From Bacteroidota bacterium (GTDB taxonomy: Bacteria > Bacteroidota > Ignavibacteria > Kapaibacteriales > UBA2268), in contig JAKIZN010000130.1 of NCBI GenBank assembly GCA_022708005.1, positions 1-5,530 on the forward strand: a DNA stretch of 5,530 bases, read 5' to 3'. The translations under genes and the position numbers were made by a program. Position 1 is the first letter of the stretch, and each line of letters starts with the position of its first letter. The notes under the pieces were generated by a model. The model had not been told where the DNA came from. It saw only the letters and a list, made by a program, of their open reading frames with translations, and did no database searches. Positions 1 through 5,530 of the stretch are shown in pieces.

Positions 1-40
1 ACCGTATCATTTCTTGGGTTTCTGGTTCAAGTTGAGACAT
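1..40 (-). CDS. 5' end of an unidentified leftward gene (partial)
   Basis: Read leftward, an ATG at 40-38 opens a frame with no stop up to the window edge. It encodes MSQLEPETQEMIR, thirteen residues. The glutamate- and glutamine-rich start looks like a soluble cytoplasmic protein, with no sign of a signal peptide. The 300-bp AT-rich spacer to its right is where a divergent promoter would lie, which supports a real gene start. No Shine-Dalgarno sequence is clear; the nearest purine run is GATAAGAG, about seven bases before the ATG. Thirteen residues are too few to name a family, and a chance open frame of this length cannot be excluded. Confidence 0.42.
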   Translation of the reverse strand, partial: MSQLEPETQEMIR

Positions 41-152
41 TATTAACTCTTATCTATTTATTACTTTAATATCATTTAACTATAGAACAACAATTGTATC
101 GGTATTCTTGACTAAAAAGTTAAGAATTTATTTTGATTTTTTAAAAACACTT

Positions 153-177
153 ACTTTTTTTATATACTTTTTTATAT
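153..177. repeat. Short tandem T-tract/ATAT repeat
   Basis: The unit ACTTTTTTTATAT at 153-165 is followed directly by ACTTTTTTATAT at 166-177, one T shorter. Such T-tracts repeated at near-helical spacing often bend DNA or act as UP-like promoter enhancers. That role is inferred. The similarity may simply reflect extreme AT content. Confidence 0.35.
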
Positions 178-274
178 ATTTTTAACTTTTGCTCCTTTTT
201 ATGACTATCATTTAAGAAAAATATTAACTCGTACAGAACGTTTTTTCATTTTAAAATGGTCAAATTTATTTTAC

Positions 275-305
275 TTGTGCAAAATGCTATTGCTGACTAT
301 TTAAT
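275..305 (+). promoter_or_regulatory. Weak candidate promoter of the metalloprotease gene
   Basis: TTGTGC at 275-280 shares three of six bases with a -35 box. TTTAAT at 300-305 shares five of six with a -10 box. The spacer is 19 bases, longer than ideal. Transcription would start near 312, leaving a leader of about 29 nucleotides before the ATG at 341. In DNA this AT-rich such matches arise easily, and Bacteroidota use a different promoter consensus, so this is only a candidate. Confidence 0.2.
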
Positions 306-340
306 GTACTATCTCAATTTTATTGGCAATTCATATTGAT

Positions 341-1012
341 ATGACTATACGCATCGATAAATTACTACGCTCTCACAGAAAAACTGTTTCGATTGTGATT
401 GACGAAAAAGGCAAACTTATAGTGAAGGCTCCGCTATCTATGCCAGACGAGATAATTAGGAAATTGGTCAAAAAAAATGAAAATTGGATTATAGACAAGC
501 GTAGCATTACGATGAGCAAGAAGAAGCCTGCAACTATATATCAAGATGGCAGCATAATAAATCTCTTCGAGCAGCCATACGCTTTGCGGGTAATAAACGA
601 CGCTCGCTATGCAATGAAGCTATCCAAAGACAACGTAATTTACATTGCCGACGACCTTTTGCCTCAGATAAAACTGCTGCTCGAAGAGCTAATAAGGACA
701 GTTGCAAAACCAAAGTTTGACGAAATGGCTCGCTCTTGGGCGAAAGCAATGGGGGTGCAATTTAAGCAAGTAAAAATTTCATCGGCAAAAACGCGGTGGG
801 GTTCCTGCTCAAATCAAGGCAATATCAACTTAAATTGGAAGCTCGCTTTGGCGCCGCTGTTTATCAGCAACTATATTGTAGTCCATGAGTTAGCACATTT
901 AAAAGAACTAAACCATTCCGCTCGCTTCTGGAGGATAGTTGCTCAGCATATTCCAACTTATAAAGATTCGGAGAAATGGCTCGCTAAAAATGGATATTTG
1001 CTCGAACTTTAA
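341..1012 (+). CDS. YgjP-like (DUF45/M48-type) zinc metalloprotease
   Basis: This encodes a predicted cytoplasmic zinc-dependent metallopeptidase of the YgjP-like/DUF45 family, related to SprT/WLM proteases; its substrate is unknown. Numbered from the ATG at 341 (223 residues), the zinc signature HELAH lies at 182-186. His182 and His186 are the expected metal ligands, Glu183 the catalytic base, and His192 (in ELNHSARFW) the likely third ligand. The family motif RWGSC is at 152-156. The N-terminal part (IRIDKLLRSHRKTVSIVI) is the usual beta-rich domain that precedes the catalytic part. There is no signal peptide or membrane segment. An in-frame TTG at 323 could add six residues, but the ATG matches where relatives normally start, and neither start has a Shine-Dalgarno sequence. 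Length is normal and all key residues are present. It converges on recX; the only stem-loop after its stop is the one in the 1024-1158 repeat. The family is clear, the biological role is not. Confidence 0.93.
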   Translation: MTIRIDKLLRSHRKTVSIVIDEKGKLIVKAPLSMPDEIIRKLVKKNENWIIDKRSITMSKKKPATIYQDGSIINLFEQPYALRVINDARYAMKLSKDNVIYIADDLLPQIKLLLEELIRTVAKPKFDEMARSWAKAMGVQFKQVKISSAKTRWGSCSNQGNINLNWKLALAPLFISNYIVVHELAHLKELNHSARFWRIVAQHIPTYKDSEKWLAKNGYLLEL

Positions 1013-1023
1013 TCCAAATAATT

Positions 1024-1158
1024 CAATAGGAACTTTCCCATTGTCTACCCGCTGTTCCCCAGATGTCCTACGCATTCGAGGTGTAGGACATCTTAAAGCC
1101 TAATATTTTCTTGCAGATACACATTCAGTTAGAGTTCCTAATGCATTATTTGGGTTTA
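1024..1158 (+). repeat. Intergenic hairpin repeat, copy 1
   Basis: This 135-base element fills most of the convergent gap between the metalloprotease and recX stops. It recurs in direct orientation at 1848-1982, with a constant offset of 824 and no gaps. Its 120-base core, 1039-1158, differs from copy 2 at ten positions (about 92% identity); the outer 15 bases are weaker, with six differences. Nine of the ten core differences are transitions. They show no three-base periodicity, and stops interrupt all forward frames, so it is not coding. Its right edge lies one base from the recX stop codon. I do not recognise it as a named family. It resembles a REP- or MITE-like dispersed palindromic repeat, which is inference. 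Confidence 0.85.
1061..1093. other. Imperfect stem-loop within repeat copy 1
   Basis: Left arm 1061-1075 and right arm 1079-1093 flank a TCG loop at 1076-1078. Thirteen of the 15 pairs are Watson-Crick. In RNA read rightward one more is a G-U wobble (1072 with 1082), and one is an A/G mismatch (1074 with 1080) near the loop. No U-tract follows on either strand, so it is not a canonical intrinsic terminator. As the only strong fold between two convergent genes, it could still protect 3' ends or slow polymerase from both sides. Confidence 0.75.
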
Positions 1159-1159
1159 A

Positions 1160-1780
1160 TCACTGAATTTCTAATTCTTCCAATGCTTTGCTAATATCGC
1201 TCCAATCAAAGCCTTGTCCCCGCAAATAGTTGATTATCATCGTTTTATGCTTTTCCTTTGGCTTATTTTGAATCATTCGATATTTTTTTTGTGCCGCTTT
1301 TAGGACAATTTCGGGAGAAAGCTCATGCGGATATGTGGCTGATAGAGCTTCTTCAGCGATATTTTTGCTAATACCTTTTGCTATTAGTTCCATTTTTAGC
1401 TTGAGTTTGCTGGGGCTTTTCGTCTTCAATTTAGTGTTTATATAGCTAATTGCAAATTTTCTATCGTCAAGCAACCCAAATTCTGTAAGAAACGCTACTA
1501 CGCCATCAATAACTTCTTCGCCATATCCTTTAGTTTTAATTTTATCAATAACTTGCTGGCGAGTCCGCGGTGAATAGCTTGTATAAGCATATAAATCTCG
1601 CTTTGCTTGCATCAAATTATTTTCGCTAACAATGCTTCTGAGCAATTCATCATCTAAAGACATCGAAGCAGAAACTTTATATTTCAAAATAATATCAGTA
1701 AACCACTCGAAAACCTCACCGCTATCTAATACGACTGAGCAGCGAGCGCCTTTAGTTTTTATTGAAACTACTTTATTCAT
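1160..1780 (-). CDS. recX: RecX family regulator of RecA
   Basis: RecX binds RecA filaments in the cytoplasm and modulates, usually inhibits, recombinase and coprotease activity during recombination and the SOS response. The 206-residue product has an N-terminal extension (about 1-56) and then three tandem three-helix modules as in the family: about 57-104, 105-150 and 155-203. Recognisable motifs include YSPRTRQQV near 69-77, FGLLDDRKFA at 101-110 in the link to module two, and YLRGQGFDWSDI at 185-196 in module three. The ATG at 1780 is the natural start, with no Shine-Dalgarno sequence upstream. The leader has two TATATT boxes (1825-1830 and 1835-1840) but no good -35; no LexA-type box was recognised. 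recA, a frequent neighbour of recX elsewhere, is absent here. The TGA stop at 1162-1160 lies against repeat copy 1, but the third module looks complete, so truncation is not evident. Confidence 0.9.
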   Translation of the reverse strand: MNKVVSIKTKGARCSVVLDSGEVFEWFTDIILKYKVSASMSLDDELLRSIVSENNLMQAKRDLYAYTSYSPRTRQQVIDKIKTKGYGEEVIDGVVAFLTEFGLLDDRKFAISYINTKLKTKSPSKLKLKMELIAKGISKNIAEEALSATYPHELSPEIVLKAAQKKYRMIQNKPKEKHKTMIINYLRGQGFDWSDISKALEELEIQ

Positions 1781-1847
1781 AGCTTGTCAGCAAAAATAAA
1801 AATTACCCGACGAAACGGGCAGTTAATATATTTTAATATAAATAACA

Positions 1848-1982
1848 CAGTAGAAATTTAGACATTGTCTATCCGCTGTTCTCCAGATGTCCTACACCTT
1901 CGAGGTGTAGGACATCTTAAAATCTAACATTTTCTTGCAGATGCGCATTCAGTTAGAGTTCCTGATGCATTATTTGGGTTTA
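1848..1982 (+). repeat. Intergenic hairpin repeat, copy 2
   Basis: This is the second copy of the 135-base element, in the same orientation as copy 1 at 1024-1158. It lies between the recX start and the stop of the outer-membrane protein gene, ending 35 bases beyond that stop. Its core, 1863-1982, aligns base for base with 1039-1158. The rest of the 1781-2017 gap holds the AT-rich recX leader and a weak CCCG/CGGG inverted repeat (1806-1819). As with copy 1, the TAAACCCAAATAATGCAT edge faces the stop codon of a leftward gene. No transposase, flanking target duplication or matching terminal inverted repeats were seen, so any mobility would have to be supplied in trans. Confidence 0.85.
1885..1917. 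other. Perfect 15-bp stem-loop within repeat copy 2
   Basis: The left arm AGATGTCCTACACCT at 1885-1899 is the exact reverse complement of the right arm at 1903-1917, with a TCG loop at 1900-1902. This is the strongest fold in the window. Neither strand carries a U-tract after it, so it is not a textbook intrinsic terminator. In a leftward transcript it would form about 100 bases past the receptor gene stop and could stabilise or process that 3' end, or separate the receptor message from recX. Confidence 0.85.
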
Positions 1983-2017
1983 TCAGTGCCGAACATCAAA
2001 ATTTAGTTGCAGCTTTG

Positions 2018-4468
2018 CTAAAACATATCTGGCGGAGCGGATTGCTCTTGCTGCACTTTGCCCCTTTGGCGCTGTTGCTTCAAACCATTATTTATTTTAT
2101 ACGTAAAGCCAATATTCATAACTCGTGCTTCGGGCAAATAAGTATTAGTGAACTTAAATCCATCGCCCTTTGCATACCCGCCCCATCTCTGCGTATCGAA
2201 TGGATTGCTAATCCTGAATGTCAGAGCGCCATCAGTTTGCCAGAAATCATATCTAATTGCAAAATCTGCCCAATAGCTCTCGTGCCGCATACCTTGCGGG
2301 GTTAGCGTCTTTGGCATATACATTGCAAAAATTTGCAGCGAAAGATTAGACATAAGCTGAACATTGCTATTCAACCTACCATTCCAAAAATATTCGCTCT
2401 TTTCATATTTAGGCATCTCTGGTATATTTACAGTTACGTCATTTTTATAATATGAAAAATTTGCACCAATGGTCAGCCAAGTGGCAGGGCGAGTTTGCGC
2501 CGATAGATCTAATCCATAGCTAATGCCATCGGAATAATTCATAAATGTATGATAAATCACATCTTTATCTTTATTATATGTAGTATACATTGTAATTGTG
2601 CCAAAAGACCTTCTCAAAAATAGGCTCGGAGTAATCATATTAAAGCCAAAATATTTGATATATCCAAGCTCGTAAGAGTCTGAATATGTTGGCTTTAGGT
2701 GAGGATTACCAGAACGAATAGCGTTAGGATCGGACTTATCCTCAAAAGGATTTAAAAACCATATTTGCGGTCTATCAACTCGCCTGCTGTAAGATAACTG
2801 AACTTGGTCTGCCATAGCAAAGCGGTAGCTAAGCACAGCCGACGGGAAAACATCAAAATATGAGCTGTTGAACTTTTCATTAGTAGTTCTCAAGTCGCTA
2901 TGTGTTATAGTTTGTTCGCCACGCAAGCCAAATTGGTAGCTAAAATCGCCCACCATACCTGAATACATCGCATAAAGCGAAAGCACTTGCTCGTCAAAAA
3001 CAAAATGATTGCTCGCAGTTGAGTCATAAAGCCAATCTTTTATGGAATGCTCGTAAGTTTTATTTATAACTTTGCTATTAGTGCCTCTTAAACTCCATTT
3101 TGCTCCAGTTTCTAACTTACTTTCTTGGCTAAATGGATGCACGTAGTCAGTTTGGACAGTTAGCGAATTTATATAACTATCAGAATTATTCCTTTGTGCA
3201 AATGACGGTTTTGCACTTGGCGAACCATCGGGATTGAAATAGTCGAACTTGCTGAGCGAGCTCATATCCATATTAAAATTACTAAAATAAGCATCAACGC
3301 TATATTCTTGCCCTTTCGTATCAAATGTTTTTTTATAACTTAAATTTGCATCAAAACTCTCAAAAGGCTGATTAGTGGAAAAAGTCCTATTGCTCAAATC
3401 AACTATTTGCGATAAAAAGTCAGTTTGATAATCGGCTTTGCCCCTCATTTTACTCCCAGAATTAGAGTAACTGCTTGAAAGCAATAGATAATTTTGAGGA
3501 TTTATATTTATTTCTGCTCCAAGTTTGACATACTGCCTTATGGAATTACTGTAATTATCATAATCTTGGTTAAGGAACATTGTCCCTTGCTCAAGGTATG
3601 TCTCGCGAACAACCTCTTGTCCCGACTTACGATTATATCTATATAAATCGTAATTTCCGAAATAATTCACCGCACCGGTGTTATAATTTAAATTAGCGCT
3701 TGCGTTATACTTATCGCCATTCCCAGCGCCCAGATTTAATATGCCGTTCCAGCCGTATTCACTTTTCTTTTTAGTTATAATATTAATAATTCCGCTCATA
3801 CCTTCTGCATCATACTTTGCAGATGGATTTGTTATAAGCTCAATATTTTCGATGGAGGCAGCGGGTATTTGCTCAAGCACATTCGCTAAATTGCTGCCTG
3901 CAGTCGGCGAAGGCTTGCCGTCTATCAATATTTTAACATTAGCACTTCCTCGCAAGCTAACTTGTCCCTCTGCACTAACTTCCACAGATGGAGCGGACTT
4001 CAGCACATCGAGAGCATTTCCATTTGATGCCGTTATTACTTTCGAAACGTTTATGACTTGTTTGCCCATTTGGTATTCCAAGAGTGGCTTTTCCGCAGAA
4101 ACTACAATTTCATCTGTCCGAGCCGCACTTTGCATTAAAGCGATAGACGATAAGTCAATTTGCTGGCTTGACTTATTCAATTGCAGCGGCGAAATCAACT
4201 TCGTGTCATAGCCAATAAAGTTGATTTTTATATAATAATCATCATCGGGCATATCGTTGAAGGCGAACAGCCCATTTTTATCAGTTATCTTGCCAGCTAT
4301 GAGGACTGAATCTTTAGCTTTGTGCAACGTAACACTTGCCGAGCCTAACGGAGCACCCGTTTGCTCATCTGTTACTTTACCTTTTATCAAACTTTTCGCG
4401 AAGGAGCTTGCAGGAGCAATAGCTACTGATAGCATAACAAGCATTGGGAGCAATAATTTAGCCAACAT
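2018..4468 (-). CDS. TonB-dependent-receptor-like outer-membrane beta-barrel protein
   Basis: This is an outer-membrane protein of the type with a carboxypeptidase-regulatory-like domain, a TonB plug and a beta-barrel (OMP_b-brl_3 family). Residues 1-24 form a signal peptide with a likely cut after SSFA. About 27-110 form the regulatory-like beta-sandwich (IKGKVTDEQTGAPL, then KITDKNGLFAF). DEIVVSAEKP at 119-128 resembles the region where a TonB box lies. The plug, about 130-235, carries SLRGSANVKILIDGKP (171-186) and IENIELITNPSAKYDAEG (206-223). Alternating-residue barrel strands run from about 238 to 792, followed by a polar tail rich in Q, R and K that ends in Phe816. The 816-residue length is normal and the frame is intact. 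The ATG at 4468 directly precedes the signal peptide. No SusD-like partner, TonB or sigma/anti-sigma pair is adjacent, so the substrate cannot be named. Import of a large or chelated ligand is likely, but some relatives have other envelope roles. Confidence 0.9.
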   Translation of the reverse strand: MLAKLLLPMLVMLSVAIAPASSFAKSLIKGKVTDEQTGAPLGSASVTLHKAKDSVLIAGKITDKNGLFAFNDMPDDDYYIKINFIGYDTKLISPLQLNKSSQQIDLSSIALMQSAARTDEIVVSAEKPLLEYQMGKQVINVSKVITASNGNALDVLKSAPSVEVSAEGQVSLRGSANVKILIDGKPSPTAGSNLANVLEQIPAASIENIELITNPSAKYDAEGMSGIINIITKKKSEYGWNGILNLGAGNGDKYNASANLNYNTGAVNYFGNYDLYRYNRKSGQEVVRETYLEQGTMFLNQDYDNYSNSIRQYVKLGAEININPQNYLLLSSSYSNSGSKMRGKADYQTDFLSQIVDLSNRTFSTNQPFESFDANLSYKKTFDTKGQEYSVDAYFSNFNMDMSSLSKFDYFNPDGSPSAKPSFAQRNNSDSYINSLTVQTDYVHPFSQESKLETGAKWSLRGTNSKVINKTYEHSIKDWLYDSTASNHFVFDEQVLSLYAMYSGMVGDFSYQFGLRGEQTITHSDLRTTNEKFNSSYFDVFPSAVLSYRFAMADQVQLSYSRRVDRPQIWFLNPFEDKSDPNAIRSGNPHLKPTYSDSYELGYIKYFGFNMITPSLFLRRSFGTITMYTTYNKDKDVIYHTFMNYSDGISYGLDLSAQTRPATWLTIGANFSYYKNDVTVNIPEMPKYEKSEYFWNGRLNSNVQLMSNLSLQIFAMYMPKTLTPQGMRHESYWADFAIRYDFWQTDGALTFRISNPFDTQRWGGYAKGDGFKFTNTYLPEARVMNIGFTYKINNGLKQQRQRGKVQQEQSAPPDMF

Positions 4469-4517
4469 ATTATTTCACTAATTAAAAATACATTTGTCAA
4501 TAAAAACGGTTCATATT

Positions 4518-4546
4518 ACTATAATTCTTACGTAATCATCAAAAAT
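4518..4546 (-). promoter_or_regulatory. Candidate promoter of the outer-membrane protein gene
   Basis: On the minus strand TATAGT (plus positions 4523-4518) matches a -10 box at five of six bases. The region 16-17 bases upstream is T-rich (TTTTTG or ATTTTT at about 4546-4540) and is a poor -35. Transcription would begin near 4511, giving a leader of roughly 42 nucleotides. It lies downstream of the gyrA terminator, where an independent promoter is expected. A TTGACA at 4502-4497 was also seen, but any -10 paired with it would touch the start codon. Confidence 0.27.
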
Positions 4547-4565
4547 AAGTTTCAAATCGTACGTA
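4529..4565. promoter_or_regulatory. Paired TACGTA palindromes, possible operator
   Basis: The palindrome TACGTA occurs at 4529-4534, extended to TTACGTAA at 4528-4535, and again at 4560-4565. The centres are 31 bases apart, close to three helical turns. The first copy falls between the candidate -10 and -35 of the outer-membrane protein gene; the second lies upstream of them. That spacing would suit a dimeric regulator bound to one face of the DNA. No matching regulator gene is in view, and chance occurrence is quite possible. Confidence 0.25.
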
Positions 4566-4583
4566 TTTTTTTGTAGTAAAATT

Positions 4584-4618
4584 ACAAAAATGGGGAAACG
4601 CTTCATAGCCGTTTCCCC
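4584..4618 (-). terminator. Rho-independent terminator of gyrA
   Basis: Read leftward, GGGGAAACG (4618-4610) pairs perfectly with CGTTTCCCC (4600-4592) across a nine-base loop. It is followed by ATTTTTGT and further T-rich sequence. The stem begins 27 bases after the gyrA stop codon. The other strand has no U-tract after the stem, so termination should act only on leftward transcription. Confidence 0.85.
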
Positions 4619-4644
4619 TAATTTGCACGTGTAAATTCAACAGA

Positions 4645-5530
4645 CTATAGCAGTCTGCCCTGCTCAATATCTCCTACGGTGAGATTTGGCGTGTTATTAT
4701 CGTCGTCTGCGTCGTCGGTATCACCTTCGTGATTAACCATTGTAACATCTGCAATTGAATCGCCATCGTCTAAGCGAATTAGCTTGACGCCTTGCGTATT
4801 TCTGCCCACAGTTCTAATTGCAGCTACATGTTGCCTAATTAAAATTCCTTTTTGAGTAATGACAATAAGGTCGTCGGAATCAACGGCGGTGAGCAAACCA
4901 ATCACTTTTCCAGTCTTTTCGGTAACATTCATAGAAATCACGCCTTTGGCACCGCGTTTAGTAAGTCGGAAATCTTCGTATTTAGTTCTCTTTCCATAGC
5001 CATTTTCAGAAACTACAAGGACTTGCATATCGCTTCTTTTTATAATAATCATAGAGTTCACTGCATCGTCTTTGCCGAGCAAAATTCCCCTGACGCCTGC
5101 GGCAGTTCTGCCCATTGGTCGCACATCGCTTTCGCGGAATCCTATGATAACGTCGCAAGTGCCGTCGGTAAGCCTTGCAGAGATAAGTCTATCGTCATCA
5201 GCAAGGTTTATAGCTATTATGCCTGTTTGCCTTACATTCGCAAAAACACTTAAATCTACTTTCTTGATAGTTCCATACTTTGTAACCATCATAATATATT
5301 GGCTATCATTGAAATCCTGCACAGAACAGTATGCCGTAACAATTTCATCTTGCTGCTTGTTGATAAGATTGGCAAGCGATCTGCCTTTGGCTTGACGGCT
5401 CGCCTCGGGTATGTCCCAAACCTTGATTTTATAGCAGCGTCCCTTATCTGTGAAGAACAGCAAGTGGTGATGCGTAGATGCTTGGAATACATGCTCTACA
5501 AAATCATCATCATAAGTGGAAGCACCCTTT
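4645..5530 (-). CDS. gyrA: DNA gyrase subunit A, C-terminal part (partial, 5' end outside window)
   Basis: GyrA is the breakage-reunion subunit of DNA gyrase, acting with GyrB to introduce negative supercoils. The window holds 294 codons plus a TAG stop, nearly the whole C-terminal DNA-wrapping beta-pinwheel. The frame is open through the right edge, where it begins KGASTYDDDFVEHVF. This KG is probably the end of the GyrA box (QRRGGKG), and its presence there favours GyrA over ParC. Repeated blade motifs follow, such as LLFFTDKGRCYKIKVWDIP, MMVTKYGTIKKVDL, LVVSENGYGKRTKYEDF and IVITQKGILIRQHV. The protein ends in an acidic tail (EGDTDDADDD) about 25 residues before the C-terminus; acidic tails tune DNA wrapping in known gyrases. 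The catalytic tyrosine and winged-helix region lie beyond the window. A TTG at 5463 is internal and not the start. A strong terminator follows, so gyrA ends its own transcription unit. Confidence 0.96.
   Translation of the reverse strand, partial: KGASTYDDDFVEHVFQASTHHHLLFFTDKGRCYKIKVWDIPEASRQAKGRSLANLINKQQDEIVTAYCSVQDFNDSQYIMMVTKYGTIKKVDLSVFANVRQTGIIAINLADDDRLISARLTDGTCDVIIGFRESDVRPMGRTAAGVRGILLGKDDAVNSMIIIKRSDMQVLVVSENGYGKRTKYEDFRLTKRGAKGVISMNVTEKTGKVIGLLTAVDSDDLIVITQKGILIRQHVAAIRTVGRNTQGVKLIRLDDGDSIADVTMVNHEGDTDDADDDNNTPNLTVGDIEQGRLL

Larger units (their letters stand above)
41..340. other. AT-rich divergent intergenic region
   Basis: No gene is supported here. The region separates the leftward partial gene from the rightward metalloprotease gene, so it should hold promoters for both. 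It is extremely AT-rich: the 60 bases at 121-180 contain only six G or C. It includes a short tandem T-tract repeat at 153-177, a perfect 12-base palindrome CATTTTAAAATG at 247-258, and a TTGACT box at 108-113 that lacks a convincing -10 partner. No tRNA-like fold, strong terminator or conserved small ORF was seen. Confidence 0.6.

Noticed and set aside
534..749. Leftward 71-codon open frame inside the metalloprotease gene
   Set aside because: It lies fully antisense within a gene with intact catalytic motifs, and its low-complexity, Arg/Leu-rich product has no family features.
1806..1819. CCCG/CGGG hairpin upstream of recX as a terminator or attenuator
   Set aside because: The stem is only four base pairs. 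T-rich sequence follows on the minus strand, but this is too weak to call in such AT-rich DNA.
1863..1982. Repeat read as a short protein-coding gene or degraded ORF
   Set aside because: Stops interrupt all forward frames and the differences between copies show no codon periodicity.
1024..1982. CRISPR array or composite transposon
   Set aside because: There are only two copies, 824 bp apart, with an ordinary chromosomal gene between them. No transposase, terminal inverted repeats, target duplications or regular spacers are visible.
2015..2305. Rightward 96-codon open frame inside the receptor gene
   Set aside because: It is antisense to the C-terminal coding part of a clearly recognised gene and shows no recognisable domain. 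It is best explained as a shadow of the real frame.
3741..4211. Rightward 156-codon open frame with a hydrophobic start
   Set aside because: It is antisense to the plug-domain coding region of the receptor gene. The hydrophobic look comes from the complement of ordinary codons, and there is no promoter or family match.
4852..5395. Rightward open frames inside gyrA
   Set aside because: They are antisense to the well-conserved gyrase C-terminal domain, overlap one another, and carry no recognisable motif.
5289..5492. Leftward 67-codon open frame overlapping gyrA on the same strand
   Set aside because: It is out of frame with the unmistakable GyrA reading and its product has no family features.

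Overview
The window reads as AT-rich chromosomal DNA from a bacterium of the Bacteroidota/Chlorobi (FCB) group. The main pointer is an 816-residue outer-membrane protein with a carboxypeptidase-regulatory-like domain, a TonB plug and a beta-barrel, an architecture typical of that group. None of the intact genes has a clear Shine-Dalgarno sequence, which also fits. The genus cannot be fixed from the sequence. An Ignavibacteria- or Kapabacteria-like lineage is as possible as a true Bacteroidota member.

Layout, left to right: (1) the first codons of a leftward gene cut by the window edge (1-40); (2) a very AT-rich divergent spacer (41-340); (3) a rightward zinc metalloprotease gene of the YgjP-like/DUF45 type (341-1012); (4) a convergent gap almost filled by copy 1 of a 135-bp repeat; (5) leftward recX (1160-1780), a RecA modulator; (6) a gap holding copy 2 of the same repeat; (7) the leftward outer-membrane receptor gene (2018-4468); (8) a 176-bp gap with a candidate receptor promoter, paired TACGTA sites and the gyrA terminator; (9) the leftward 3' part of gyrA (4645-5530), cut at its GyrA box.

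The genes do not form an obvious pathway. gyrA ends in an intrinsic terminator, so the receptor gene is probably its own transcription unit. recX follows the receptor gene on the same strand, but a 237-bp gap with a strong stem-loop separates them, so co-transcription is uncertain. RecX and GyrA are both DNA-maintenance proteins, and recA is not in view.

The most interesting element is the intergenic repeat. Two copies lie exactly 824 bp apart in the same orientation and align without indels. Each is centred on a long hairpin, perfect over 15 bp in copy 2, and each sits just downstream of a leftward stop codon. It looks like a dispersed non-coding repeat family rather than a gene. No complete new multi-gene system (defence, CRISPR, transposon or biosynthetic cluster) is visible.
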